Below, one piece after another: positions 25,936 to 34,670 of a stretch of DNA of 64,000 nucleotides (the first letter of the stretch is position 1; every line of letters begins with the position of its first letter). The DNA lies in contig JAEUQC010000006.1 in assembly GCA_016789905.1 (NCBI GenBank), positions 1 to 64,000 of the forward strand, written 5' to 3'. Made by a program: the position numbers and the translations under genes. Below the pieces are notes generated by a model, which saw only the letters and a list, made by a program, of their open reading frames with translations, ran no database searches and was not told where the DNA came from. Source of the stretch: Bryobacterales bacterium (GTDB taxonomy: Bacteria > Acidobacteriota > Terriglobia > Bryobacterales > Bryobacteraceae).

Positions 25936-28121
25936 GCGAGTGGGAGACGATAACCGGGCTGCTGGCCGACGCGACGGAACGGCCGGCGGGGGAGAGGCGC
26001 GGGTGGCTACGGGAGTCCGGACACGCGGAAGCGGTGATTGAAAAGGCGCTGGCGCTGCTGGCGGCGTGGGAAGCGGACCCGGACTATTTGGAGATCGACC
26101 TGCCGCTGCCGGAGACGGTGGGGCCGTGGAGGCTGGGCAGAGAGTTGGGCGCCGGGGGAATGGGCCGGGTGTATGAGGCGTTTCATAGCGACCCGGCGAT
26201 GGAGCGGCGGGTGGCGGTGAAGGTGATAGGAGGGCGGCGATTCGCGCCGGAGTTGATTGCCCTATTTTTGAGGGAGAGGGCAATCCTGGCGCGGCTGGAA
26301 CATCCGCACATTGCGCGGCTATACGATACGGGCACGACGGGGCGGGGGACGCCCTACTTCGCGATGGAGTATGTGGATGGGCCGCCGCTGGACCGGTATA
26401 TGGAACAACGAAACCCGGGAGAGCGGGAGAGGGTGGAACTATTGCGGCGGGTATGCGGCGCGATTGCGTTCGCGCACCGGAACCTGATTGTGCATGGCGA
26501 TATAAAACCGGGAAACATACTGGTAACGGGCGAGGGGGAACCGAGGCTGTTGGACTTTGGCATCGGCCGGATATTGAGCGACGGGGAGCGGGGAGCGGAG
26601 GCGATACTGACGCCGTCCCATGCGAGCCCCGAGCAGATGGAAGGGCGGGAAGTGACGACGGCGAGCGACGTGTATCAACTGGGCTTGCTGTTGCGCGCGT
26701 TTCTGCCGGCGAAGAACAGGGAACTGGCGATGGTGGCGGAGAAGTGCCTACGGGCCGACCCCGCGGGAAGATACGCATCGGCGGAAGCGTTGGAGAACGA
26801 GTTGCAGGCGTGGCTGGAGCACCGGCCGTTGGCGGCGATAGCGCCGAGCATGGGGTATGTGGGGAAGAAACTGGTGCGGCGGCACCCGTGGGGGGCTGCA
26901 CTGGCGGGTGCGGTGCTGATTGGAACGGCGACAACGGCATGGCAGACGCAGCGGGCAAATGAGAGCCGGGAACGGACGCTGCGGCAATTCGAGGAGACGC
27001 GGAAGTTTTCGCGAGCGATGTTGCGGACGATAGCCGCACTTCCGGTGACGGCGCGGCTGCCGATTGTCCGGAGCACGGCAGAGCTATTGAACAACTTCGA
27101 CCATACGCAAGAGCAGGATCCGGTGTTGCTGCTGGAACTGGCGAATGCATGGCGGGCGCTGGGAGCGGTGCAGGGGCTGCCCACGACAGCAAACCTGGGG
27201 CTGTTTGAAGAGTCGGGCGAGAGCTACGACAAGGCGATTGCGCTGGCGAAGAGGGCGCGGGCGGAGAATGAGCGAGATTCGCTGTTGGCGCTATGCGCCT
27301 ACTATGCCGAGGCGGCGCGGGTACAGACGATGCGGAACGAGGGGGAGAAAGCGGCGGTTTTGGCGAGTAAGCTGGCGGCGGCGGCACAGGATTTGGAGAA
27401 GTATGGCCCGTCAAACGACTTGGCGACGGCATTTAGCGAAATTGCGTTTTTCCTCTCCAGGACGGACCGGCACGGCGCGATGGAGGCGTACCGGAAGGCG
27501 GTGAATCAGTTTGATAAGGCACCGGTGGCGGACCCCGGCCAGAAGGCGTATGCGCTGAAGCGTTGGGGGGCACTGCTGCTGGCGGAGAACAAGTTCGAGG
27601 AGGGCGAGGCAAAGTACAAGGCGGCGCTGGCGATTGAGCGGCAGAGCAAGGTTAAGCCATTCGACGTGAGTTACACGCTGTCGGATCTCGGATTGGTGGC
27701 GCGGCAACAGCGGCGGTTCGCCGAGTCGCTGGGCTACTATGAGGAAGCTCTAGCGATTCGAGAGGCGGCACGGCAAGCAGACCCCGGCGACACCCGCGCG
27801 GTCATGGCGCTGGCATCGACGTTGATCTACATGGCCTGGGTGAAGGCGGACGCCGGCAATCTGGACGAAGCGGTAGCATTGGCACGCCGCTCCTTACCCT
27901 ATGCAATACAGAGCGCGGCGCCGCCCCGAAACAGCCGGTATTCCCGGCTGAAGCTGGCATGGGGGCGGCTGTATCTGGCGATGTTCCTGCGGCGCCAGGA
28001 CGCCAAGGGAAATGCGATGGAAATACAGGCACTAACCGAGACTGTGGGCACCGCGTTGCGGAACGATCCAGACGCGGATATAGCGGCAGAGTTGAAGGCG
28101 CTGACGGGAACTACGCGTTAG
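25932..28121 (+). CDS. Membrane Ser/Thr protein kinase with C-terminal TPR-like sensor
   Basis: This 729-residue PknB-type kinase has a short N-terminal helical region, then a kinase domain at about 60-310. It has the glycine loop G-A-G-G-M-G-R-V-Y (about 73), V-A-V-K-V, the catalytic loop H-G-D-I-K-P-G-N (about 187, Gly in place of the Arg of HRD) and D-F-G (about 206). One membrane segment at about 318-338 leads to an extracytoplasmic C-terminus of about 390 residues rich in TPR-like helical pairs. The gene overlaps the ECF sigma gene, so the kinase probably controls or is controlled with that sigma factor. It runs tail-to-tail with the octaheme cytochrome, leaving 23 bases and no clear terminator. 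Confidence 0.93.
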   Translation: MSEWETITGLLADATERPAGERRGWLRESGHAEAVIEKALALLAAWEADPDYLEIDLPLPETVGPWRLGRELGAGGMGRVYEAFHSDPAMERRVAVKVIGGRRFAPELIALFLRERAILARLEHPHIARLYDTGTTGRGTPYFAMEYVDGPPLDRYMEQRNPGERERVELLRRVCGAIAFAHRNLIVHGDIKPGNILVTGEGEPRLLDFGIGRILSDGERGAEAILTPSHASPEQMEGREVTTASDVYQLGLLLRAFLPAKNRELAMVAEKCLRADPAGRYASAEALENELQAWLEHRPLAAIAPSMGYVGKKLVRRHPWGAALAGAVLIGTATTAWQTQRANESRERTLRQFEETRKFSRAMLRTIAALPVTARLPIVRSTAELLNNFDHTQEQDPVLLLELANAWRALGAVQGLPTTANLGLFEESGESYDKAIALAKRARAENERDSLLALCAYYAEAARVQTMRNEGEKAAVLASKLAAAAQDLEKYGPSNDLATAFSEIAFFLSRTDRHGAMEAYRKAVNQFDKAPVADPGQKAYALKRWGALLLAENKFEEGEAKYKAALAIERQSKVKPFDVSYTLSDLGLVARQQRRFAESLGYYEEALAIREAARQADPGDTRAVMALASTLIYMAWVKADAGNLDEAVALARRSLPYAIQSAAPPRNSRYSRLKLAWGRLYLAMFLRRQDAKGNAMEIQALTETVGTALRNDPDADIAAELKALTGTTR

Positions 28122-28144
28122 GATCAGGTATTCGCGGCAAGTGG

Positions 28145-29890
28145 TTATTCGAGCGTTTTTTTCCACCAAGTCCCTTCTGGGCCGAAGTACTTCATGAGCC
28201 AGGTGGCGACGGAGACATCGGAAGGTTCATTCCAAGTCGAGATGGACAGGTCTGGCGGCGCGCCGATTGCGGAGGCCAACTTCCGATGACAGGTAGCGCA
28301 GGAGTTGGGCATGCCGCCCTGGGCCTGATACTTCAGCGTAGCCTCGGGAGGAACGACGGCAAAGGAGTGGGAATGCATGTCGTATGGCGCGCCACTGGCG
28401 GCCATTTCCGCCATATGGCAGTTGGTGCAGCGGCTGAGACCGAGAGTGCCCTCCGGCGTGTACGGATGATGCGTATGAGCGGAAACGACTTGGGCAATGG
28501 CCTGCGAGTTAGCGGCCAAGTCGGCGATCTGTTCCTTGCGCAAGGCCTGGAACGGGCCAAAGCCGGCGTGACAGGCGAGACAGAGCGTATTGTTGTTGAC
28601 GCTGACATTTATTTTGAGCTGGGCACCACCGGAGCCTTGCGTGACGAGCACCGGGCGGATCTGGGAGGGAGAGGAAGCGTGCGGGTCATGACAATCGACG
28701 CAGGTCACTTTGTGGAATTCGAATTCCCATTTGGATGACCGCATTAGTTCCTGTAGTTGCTGGTGATGCTGCCGCGACGTTTTGCCATCCGGATGGACAC
28801 CAGGTTTGTTCTGGAGGTAGCGGGTGAAAAGATCATCGGTGGGCGCGAAGCGGGGATACTCCTGCTTGGCGGTTTCATCGTAGGGGAACTCGTGCATGCC
28901 AGACGGGAAACTCGCACCGCGGGCGTGACAGGAACCGCATTGGAAGTTCTGCTGCTTCGCGGTGAAGTCCCTGGACGGATTCACGATCCTCTTTGGGTCG
29001 CCGCGGTTGATGATGTGGCGTGCTCCGGGGCCATGGCAGGTCTCACAACCGATGTGGTACATGTCCGGTTCGCCTTTTCCGCGGAGGTCGAGATAGTGAT
29101 TGTCGCCGGGCTTCACGTAGACCGGAGTCGGGGTGGAACTGACGAATTCGCCGTTGGCGTCTTTGCCGACTGAGGAAAGGGTGGTGGAGTGGCAACCGGC
29201 ACAGCCCTTGTCGAACGATTTGCCTTCGGCTGCGGCCTTGGCGCTAATTTTGGAGGTGATTTTTACGGTATTGTCGGGCTTATACCAGTAGGAAGGCTCG
29301 TAGACGACATAAGTCTCCGTGGACTCGTTGAACTGGACGGGGCTATAGTAGAGACCCGCGCTGAAACCTGTGGCGGTATCGGTGACGGGGATGCGGACGA
29401 CATATCTTTGCTTGTAGATGCCGCTCCCGCCGTGCACGAACACTACGGGATACTCCATGGGACCAATTCGGACCGTGTATCCGCTTGCGGCGGAGTATCC
29501 GAGGATGGGTGCGTTGGGCTTGTAGACATTGAACCCGCTGGAGATCTTGTTAAAGTCCAGACCTTGCTTGAAGTCGTCGACGCCATTTTTGTCGTAGTCG
29601 GCGATGATACCGTCCCTTTTGACCATGGAGGACTTGTCATCGGTAGCGACTTTTAGGCCGGTGGCATGGAGACTCTTTCGCCAGTCTCCGTAGCTGGGAT
29701 GGCATGCGAGACAAGCCTCGGGTCCAACGTAGGCGTTCTGGATTGCCGGATCCGCCGCGAGTTGTTTTTGCGCTGCCGAGATGATGGCCTCCTGCGCCTT
29801 GGTTCGCAGTGGTGAGGGGCGAGGCCCTGCCGCGAGCAGCCCACTGAACGCCAACAATAGGAAAAAGAAACGGTAAGCTATGAATCTCAT
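28145..29890 (-). CDS. Octaheme c-type cytochrome
   Basis: This 581-residue exported protein has a signal peptide (about 1-21) and eight C-x2-C-H heme sites. In order they are C-L-A-C-H, C-A-G-C-H, C-E-T-C-H, C-G-S-C-H, C-V-D-C-H, C-L-A-C-H, C-T-N-C-H and C-A-T-C-H. It belongs to the broad doubled-CxxCH multiheme group that carries electrons in the periplasm. Between the first two sites lies a stretch of about 150 residues without a heme, possibly a catalytic or docking domain. A strong AAGGAGA lies at 29896-29902, just before the ATG. No maturation genes or menaquinol oxidase are nearby. Nitrite, hydroxylamine or tetrathionate reduction are all possible for octaheme proteins and cannot be separated here. 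Confidence 0.92.
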   Translation of the reverse strand: MRFIAYRFFFLLLAFSGLLAAGPRPSPLRTKAQEAIISAAQKQLAADPAIQNAYVGPEACLACHPSYGDWRKSLHATGLKVATDDKSSMVKRDGIIADYDKNGVDDFKQGLDFNKISSGFNVYKPNAPILGYSAASGYTVRIGPMEYPVVFVHGGSGIYKQRYVVRIPVTDTATGFSAGLYYSPVQFNESTETYVVYEPSYWYKPDNTVKITSKISAKAAAEGKSFDKGCAGCHSTTLSSVGKDANGEFVSSTPTPVYVKPGDNHYLDLRGKGEPDMYHIGCETCHGPGARHIINRGDPKRIVNPSRDFTAKQQNFQCGSCHARGASFPSGMHEFPYDETAKQEYPRFAPTDDLFTRYLQNKPGVHPDGKTSRQHHQQLQELMRSSKWEFEFHKVTCVDCHDPHASSPSQIRPVLVTQGSGGAQLKINVSVNNNTLCLACHAGFGPFQALRKEQIADLAANSQAIAQVVSAHTHHPYTPEGTLGLSRCTNCHMAEMAASGAPYDMHSHSFAVVPPEATLKYQAQGGMPNSCATCHRKLASAIGAPPDLSISTWNEPSDVSVATWLMKYFGPEGTWWKKTLE

Positions 29891-30154
29891 TCAGGTCTCC
29901 TTCTGGGCGAATGGCCGGCGAATCCCCATTTACACCGCGAAACACCCAATCAATGAAGGCCTAAAGAGCAAGTGGACATCCAAATACGAGGAGTTTGAAA
30001 TTGACAGTGACGGCCGTCACATTGGCGGAAACAAGGGTAAAAGAACCGGGTGAAAACACCCACGCAGGGCGGGGGCTTGGCGCATATCCCCCGCCCCCGG
30101 TCTCTTTGGCTCATCTGCGAGGTTCCGTTCTGCACCTTGCCAGCCTGACCCCGT
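29891..30154. other. Divergent intergenic region between two heme-protein genes
   Basis: This stretch lies between the octaheme cytochrome (leftward) and the heme-binding protein (rightward). It is less G+C-rich than its surroundings around 29930-30040 and should hold the cytochrome promoter, though I cannot name a convincing -35/-10 pair. A C-rich/G-rich patch at 30060-30110 (cagggcgggggc ... cccccgcccccgg) could form an imperfect hairpin. No gene is visible. Confidence 0.35.
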
Positions 30155-30201
30155 CAATAGGACGTTTCTATTTGGCACCAATAGGACATTCTCATTTTGC
30201 G
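30155..30201. repeat. Two tandem 24-bp near-repeats resembling an IS end
   Basis: The unit CAATAGGACgTTtCTaTTTg begins at 30155, and a second, diverged copy CAATAGGACaTTcTcaTTTT begins at 30179. A further attttgcgg echo lies at about 30231. Iterated GGACATTTCTATTTTG-like units are a feature of terminal regions of IS21-like and related elements. No transposase lies nearby, so this would be a solitary end or a leftover. The family assignment is from memory of the pattern, not from a search. Confidence 0.45.
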
Positions 30202-30261
30202 GCGACACAGGTTTTATTTTTGTTGCAACCATTTTGCGGGGTGGGATAGGCTTTGGGACAG

Positions 30262-30768
30262 ATGAAGACCCTGTTGCGACGGATACTCATTGCAGGCGCG
30301 GCGGTGTTCGTGGCGTTGCAAATAGCGCCCGTGTTCCCGCGAACGAACCCGGCGGCGGCAGCGACGAGCGGGATACACAACCAAGTGGAAGTGCCCGCGG
30401 AGATGGATGCGATTCTGCGGCGGGCGTGCTGGAACTGCCACTCAAACGATACGAAGTGGCCGTGGTATGGATATGTGGCGCCGGCGTCCTGGCTGATCGC
30501 GCGGGATGTGGACAAGGCGCGGGAGATCATGAATTTCAGCGTGTGGACGGAGCAGGCGGGAAAGAAGCTGCAGATGGCGGTGGGGATGCTGGCCGCGTCC
30601 TGCGCGGATGTGAACATAGGGCGGATGCCGAAGCCGGAGTATGTGTTTCTGCACAGCGAGGCGATGCTGACCGAGGCAGACAAGCAGGGCTTTTGCGAAT
30701 GGACGAAGCGAGAAGGGAAGCGGCTGCTGGTGTTGAAACGAAAGCAGGCGGCGGCTAGCGCGCCCTGA
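30262..30768 (+). CDS. Heme-binding domain protein (Haem_bd type)
   Basis: This 168-residue protein has an N-terminal membrane anchor or signal (R-R-I-L-I-A-G-A-A-V-F-V-A-L) and one heme site in C-W-N-C-H-S-N-D-T-K-W-P-W-Y. This is the signature of the small Haem_bd family, followed by the usual P-A-S-W-L-I-x-x-D-V. The C-terminal part contains the family's L-x-x-G-x-M-P-x-P-x-Y-V-F-L-H motif. It is probably a periplasmic electron carrier. I prefer the ATG at 30262, and a TTG at 30253 in the same frame is possible. It overlaps the 3' end of the convergent GH5-like gene by 14 bases. Its upstream region contains the IS-end-like repeats. Confidence 0.88.
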   Translation: MKTLLRRILIAGAAVFVALQIAPVFPRTNPAAAATSGIHNQVEVPAEMDAILRRACWNCHSNDTKWPWYGYVAPASWLIARDVDKAREIMNFSVWTEQAGKKLQMAVGMLAASCADVNIGRMPKPEYVFLHSEAMLTEADKQGFCEWTKREGKRLLVLKRKQAAASAP

Positions 30769-31813
30769 GGACAGCGCAGGTTTCGGTGTCGCGAGAGTAG
30801 ACTTGGTAGCCTTCCGCGTCGAGTTTCGAATCGGGGAGAAGCTGCCAGAGGAGAGCGCCGGCGCTATCGCGGGCGGCGGAGAGCCAGTGGGCGAAGAGGC
30901 GGGCGCGTTGGGGATCGGGAAGGGGCTTGCCGAACTCGCCCATGTAGGCGACTTTGCCGGCGTCGCGGGCAATCTGTTCGTGGCGCTGGATGTAGAGGGC
31001 GGCGTCGGTTGAGTCGTTCATTCGCCAGTTGGTTGGGTAGAGATGATAGCTGGCCATGTCAATTTCCGGGATCTGGACGAGGCGGTGGAAGGAGCCGCCG
31101 TCGGCGCCATTTACCGCGTGGCGATTGGAGAGACCGGTATAGAGTTGGGGTGCGTCATCGAAGCCTTCCCCGCCATCGGCGATCAGGTGATTGGCGTCGA
31201 GTTGACGGATGAAGCCGGCCATTTCAGCGGTCCAGCGGAGGAGGGCGTCCGGGTCGCCGGGATTGCGGAACTCATTGCCGAGTTCCCAGGCAAGGATGGC
31301 GGGTTCGTTGCGGTAGGTGACGCCGGTGACGGTGTTGACACGATCGATGAGTGAACGGACGTAGTCCTGGAACCAGAATCTGATTTGAGGTTCGGTGAAG
31401 AAGAGTGCCGCTTCGCGGGGGCTGGCGGGGCGGCCGAGAAACCAGGAGACGTAGCGGCGGACACCGCCGTAGGCTTCCCAGTAGTTGGTGAACCTGAGAA
31501 TGAGACGAAGATCGCGGGCCTTGGCGAGGGCAATGGATTGATCGAGGGCAACGAGATTGGCTTCGTCGTATTGACCGGGCCGGGTTTGGATGGCGGCGGG
31601 GTCGAGGGCAGGATCGTTATCGTTATGGGCGTTGCAGCGAGCGACGGTGAGACCGAGGGCGGCCATGTGATCGAAGGTCTCTTCGACGTTCGCGGCAAGT
31701 CCGTAGGCGATGTCGGCCTGGTTGAAATAGACGTTGTTGCCGAGGAAGCGGAAGGGTTTTTCGTTGAGGGTTAAGAGGGGGCCCTGGCGGCGGACAAACT
31801 CATTGGGGGACAT
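30755..31813 (-). CDS. GH5-like (mannanase-type) glycoside hydrolase
   Basis: This 352-residue TIM-barrel protein has the clan GH-A catalytic pair. The acid/base Glu is in A-W-E-L-G-N-E-F-R (about 178) and the nucleophile Glu is in A-Y-M-G-E-F-G-K-P (about 292). The N-terminal G-P-L-L-T-L-N-E-K-P-F-R-F-L-G-N-N is typical of GH5_7-like beta-mannanases. No signal peptide is visible with the ATG at 31813 (M-S-P-N-E-F), so a cytoplasmic enzyme acting on short oligosaccharides is plausible. An upstream in-frame extension to 31882 overlaps the divergent gene and lacks a leader as well. The starts of this gene and the PQQ-type gene are only 21 bases apart. Confidence 0.88.
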   Translation of the reverse strand: MSPNEFVRRQGPLLTLNEKPFRFLGNNVYFNQADIAYGLAANVEETFDHMAALGLTVARCNAHNDNDPALDPAAIQTRPGQYDEANLVALDQSIALAKARDLRLILRFTNYWEAYGGVRRYVSWFLGRPASPREAALFFTEPQIRFWFQDYVRSLIDRVNTVTGVTYRNEPAILAWELGNEFRNPGDPDALLRWTAEMAGFIRQLDANHLIADGGEGFDDAPQLYTGLSNRHAVNGADGGSFHRLVQIPEIDMASYHLYPTNWRMNDSTDAALYIQRHEQIARDAGKVAYMGEFGKPLPDPQRARLFAHWLSAARDSAGALLWQLLPDSKLDAEGYQVYSRDTETCAVLRAR

Positions 31814-31834
31814 GGGCGGAGTACCCTGTTGATT

Positions 31835-33127
31835 ATGCGACTTTTCGTATTGGCGGCGATGGTGCTGGGAGCGGCAGAACATTGGCCTCAGTTCCGGGGG
31901 CCAGGGGCGATGGGGGTGGCGGACGGATCGCAGTTTCCGTCAACGTGGAGCGAAACGGAGAACGTAGCGTGGAAGGCGGCGGTGCCGGGTGTGGGATGGT
32001 CGTCGCCGGTAGTGTGGGGGAACCGGCTGTATTTGACGACGGCGATTTCAAGCGGGCCGCTGGAGGAACCAAAGAAGGGCCTCTATTTCGGGGGGAACCG
32101 GGAAAAGGTGACCGACGCCCATCGCTATGTGGCGATGGCGCTGGACACGGCGACGGGGAAGGTGGTGTGGGAGCGGGAGCTATGGAAAGGCGTGCCGCCA
32201 GGGTCGAGGCATTTGAAGAATTCGTTCGCGTCAGAGACGCCGGTGACGGATGGGGAGCGCGTTTATTTTTACTTTGGGCAAGTGGGGCTGTTTGCGTTGG
32301 ACAGGGCCGGGAAGACAGTGTGGACACTGCCAATGCAGGCGGTGGAGACTCGCTACGGGTGGGGGACGGCGGCTTCGCCGGTGCTGCACCAGGGGCGGCT
32401 GTATGTGGTGAACGACAATGACACGGCGAGCTATTTGATGGCGGTGGAGGCGAAGACGGGGAAGGTGATATGGAAGGTGGCGCGGGAGGGGGAGAAATCG
32501 AACTGGTCAACACCGTTCCTTTGGGAGCACGACGGGAACACGGAGATTGTGACGACCGGGACGGGGAAGAACCGGTCATACGATTCGGACGGGAAGTTGA
32601 TTTGGGAGTTTGGCGGGATGAGTTCGATTGTGATTCCGACGCCGATGACCAAGCATGGGCTGCTGTATTTGACATCGGGGTACGTGGGGGACGAGAACCG
32701 GCCGGTATTTGCGATTAAGCCTGGGGCGCGCGGGACATTGACGGATGCGCATATCGCGTGGAAACTGCCGCAGGCGGGGCCGTACAATCCTTCGCCGCTG
32801 CTGTATGGGGATTACTACTTCACGCTGATGGACCGCGGATTCCTGACGTGCCATGACGCGCGGACGGGAAAGGAGGTTTTCGGGAAGCAGCGGATAGACG
32901 CCGCGGCGGCAGCGTTCACGGCTTCCCCGTGGGCGGCGAATGGGAAGCTGTATCTGGCGAGTGAAGACGGGGACACGTTTGTGGTTTCGGCGACGGGGAA
33001 CTATCGACTGTTGGGCAAGAACTCGTTGAACGAGATGATTATGGCGACGCCGGCGATCGCGGGTGATGCGTTGTATATCCGTACGGCGTCGAAGGTTTAC
33101 AAGATTGCCAAACCTGCCAATCGTTGA
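31835..33127 (+). CDS. Exported PQQ-type (BamB/pyrroloquinoline) beta-propeller protein
   Basis: This 430-residue protein has a signal peptide (R-L-F-V-L-A-A-M-V-L-G-A-A) and then W-P-Q-F-R-G-P. This motif is typical of the many PQQ-like propeller proteins of acidobacteria and planctomycetes. Repeats of the type A-x-x-x-x-T-G-K-x-x-W are visible (D-T-A-T-G-K-V-V-W, E-A-K-T-G-K-V-I-W). No PQQ ligands can be confirmed, so a binding or scaffold role is as likely as an enzyme. The ATG at 31835 is chosen for the leader. Its 3' end overlaps the start of the oxygenase gene by 23 bases, implying co-expression. Confidence 0.9.
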   Translation: MRLFVLAAMVLGAAEHWPQFRGPGAMGVADGSQFPSTWSETENVAWKAAVPGVGWSSPVVWGNRLYLTTAISSGPLEEPKKGLYFGGNREKVTDAHRYVAMALDTATGKVVWERELWKGVPPGSRHLKNSFASETPVTDGERVYFYFGQVGLFALDRAGKTVWTLPMQAVETRYGWGTAASPVLHQGRLYVVNDNDTASYLMAVEAKTGKVIWKVAREGEKSNWSTPFLWEHDGNTEIVTTGTGKNRSYDSDGKLIWEFGGMSSIVIPTPMTKHGLLYLTSGYVGDENRPVFAIKPGARGTLTDAHIAWKLPQAGPYNPSPLLYGDYYFTLMDRGFLTCHDARTGKEVFGKQRIDAAAAAFTASPWAANGKLYLASEDGDTFVVSATGNYRLLGKNSLNEMIMATPAIAGDALYIRTASKVYKIAKPANR

Positions 33128-33926
33128 GGTTGATTCTCCGGAGCTATTGCGGGCGGCGCGGGAGTTCGGGTGCTTTTATCTGCGGCACTCGCTGCACCAG
33201 GATGCGGTGGCATTGGCGCGGGCGTTTTTTGCGCGGCGCGAGGAGGAGAAACGTTCGCTGGCGATTGCGGGATCGCCACACTTTCGCGGGTATAGCGAGA
33301 TGCGGAACGAGCGGGACTGGCGGGAACAGATTCATTTTGGGCGGGAAGAGGTTTCGGGTGAGGGGTTGCGCGGGCCGAACCTGTGGCCGGGGGATGGGGC
33401 CTGGCGAGAGGCGGTGTTGGCGGTGATGGGAGAGTTGGAAACGGTGGGGCGCGCGGTGCTGGAGCGGTTTGGGCCGTTGATGCCGGCGGAGGAAGACGCG
33501 TATGTGCTGCTGAAGATGATCCACTACTATGGTTCGCGGGAGGCGCGGGCCGGGGTGGCGGCGCATGTGGATTTCAGTTGGGTGACGCTAGTGGCGCAGG
33601 ACGCGACGGGCGGGTTGGAGATTTGCACGCCAATGGGCGAGTGGGTGGCGGCGCCGTGTGTGGAGGGCACGCTGGTGGTGAATTTGGGGGAGATATTGCA
33701 GTACGCGACGGGCGGGTTGTACCAGGCGACGCCGCACCGTGTGATGACGGGGGAGCGGTCCCGCGTGTCGTTGCCATTCTTCCTGAATCCGTCGTTGGAT
33801 CGAGTGGTTTCGGTGGTGGAGGCGGGGGAGCATGTGCATCGGGTGCTGCGGCCGGCGCCACTGCACTTTGGGGAAGAGGAGTGGAAGCGGAAGGGGTTGG
33901 GCGTGTGGTGCGCGGGGTGTTGTTAA
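33105..33926 (+). CDS. 2-oxoglutarate/Fe(II) oxygenase, isopenicillin-N-synthase-like
   Basis: This protein of about 273 residues has the non-heme iron triad: H-V-D in A-A-H-V-D-F-S-W (about 153-155) and His in A-T-P-H-R-V-M (about 211). An Arg follows in S-R-V-S-L-P-F-F (about 220) that would hold the cosubstrate. The N-terminal domain (G-C-F-Y-L-R-H, R-x-x-E-E-K) matches the DIOX_N region of the family. The start is probably the TTG at 33105 with AAGG upstream. No ATG exists before the conserved region except one far inside the preceding gene. The substrate is unknown. It is convergent with the deoxyribosyltransferase-like gene, overlapping it by four bases. Confidence 0.88.
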   Translation: MPNLPIVEVDSPELLRAAREFGCFYLRHSLHQDAVALARAFFARREEEKRSLAIAGSPHFRGYSEMRNERDWREQIHFGREEVSGEGLRGPNLWPGDGAWREAVLAVMGELETVGRAVLERFGPLMPAEEDAYVLLKMIHYYGSREARAGVAAHVDFSWVTLVAQDATGGLEICTPMGEWVAAPCVEGTLVVNLGEILQYATGGLYQATPHRVMTGERSRVSLPFFLNPSLDRVVSVVEAGEHVHRVLRPAPLHFGEEEWKRKGLGVWCAGCC

Positions 33927-34630
33927 TCGACTTCGAAGTGAGGACCTTCAACGGGCTTGCCACGGTAGGTGAAGAGTTCGCGAGTTTCGTGTTCCTGCCA
34001 GGTGAGAGCGGCCTTTAGAGCGGTGCGGACGATTTCGGCGCGGGTGGCATCCTTTTCGATGTGCCATTTGCGGCCGGTGTAGTGTTCGTTGCGGATCTGG
34101 AGAAGCCAGGCGGCGCCGGTGTCTTCGGCACAAAAGGTGACATTGGGAAAGTGGATGCCGGCGAGGATGGAGTGGATGTCCGGCTGGGCGGTGAGCTTGG
34201 CGATGGCGTGTTGGACGGCGCCGTGGACGGTTTCGAAGACCGGAACGCGATGAACATTGGCCATGGTGCGGAGGAAAAGGCGGCCGCGGTTGAGATCGTC
34301 GATTTCGTGTTGCGTGAGGGGTTGATGGTAGAGCGTCGCGCCAGGGGGAATGTCGGTGATGGCGAGGGCGAGTTGGCGGCCGAGACCCATGTAGTAGGCC
34401 ACTTCGGCGACGGTGGCGACGCCGCGGGTTTCGTGGTTGATGACGAAGAGGAGGAGTTGGGCAGCGTCTTTGGCGCGCATCTCTTCGGCTTCGCTGGCAG
34501 CGGTCCAGGCGTGGAGGGGGAGTTGGGGATCGTAGAACGTGATGCCAGCGGATGCGAAGGCAGGGATGGCGACGTCGCGGCGCCAGGTGGTGCTCCCGGC
34601 GGCGCCGCCGAGGAAGACTTGCGGGGGCAT
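33923..34630 (-). CDS. Nucleoside 2-deoxyribosyltransferase-like protein
   Basis: This 235-residue protein has an N-terminal half that resembles the Nuc_deoxyri_tr2 group: V-F-L-G-G at the first strand, W-R-x-x-x-A-I-P near 17, and V-A-E-V-A-Y-Y-M-G at the acidic catalytic helix (about 72-80). The C-terminal 100 residues (F-C-A-E-D-T-G-A-A-W-L-L-Q-I-R) form a second region without a family I know. It may be a fusion partner involved in nucleotide handling. There is no leader, so it is cytoplasmic. It is divergent from the TonB-dependent receptor, with 40 bases between the starts. Confidence 0.8.
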   Translation of the reverse strand: MPPQVFLGGAAGSTTWRRDVAIPAFASAGITFYDPQLPLHAWTAASEAEEMRAKDAAQLLLFVINHETRGVATVAEVAYYMGLGRQLALAITDIPPGATLYHQPLTQHEIDDLNRGRLFLRTMANVHRVPVFETVHGAVQHAIAKLTAQPDIHSILAGIHFPNVTFCAEDTGAAWLLQIRNEHYTGRKWHIEKDATRAEIVRTALKAALTWQEHETRELFTYRGKPVEGPHFEVD

Positions 34631-34670
34631 GATTCAGGGTAGCCTGCGGCGGACGTGATATATCTAAGCG

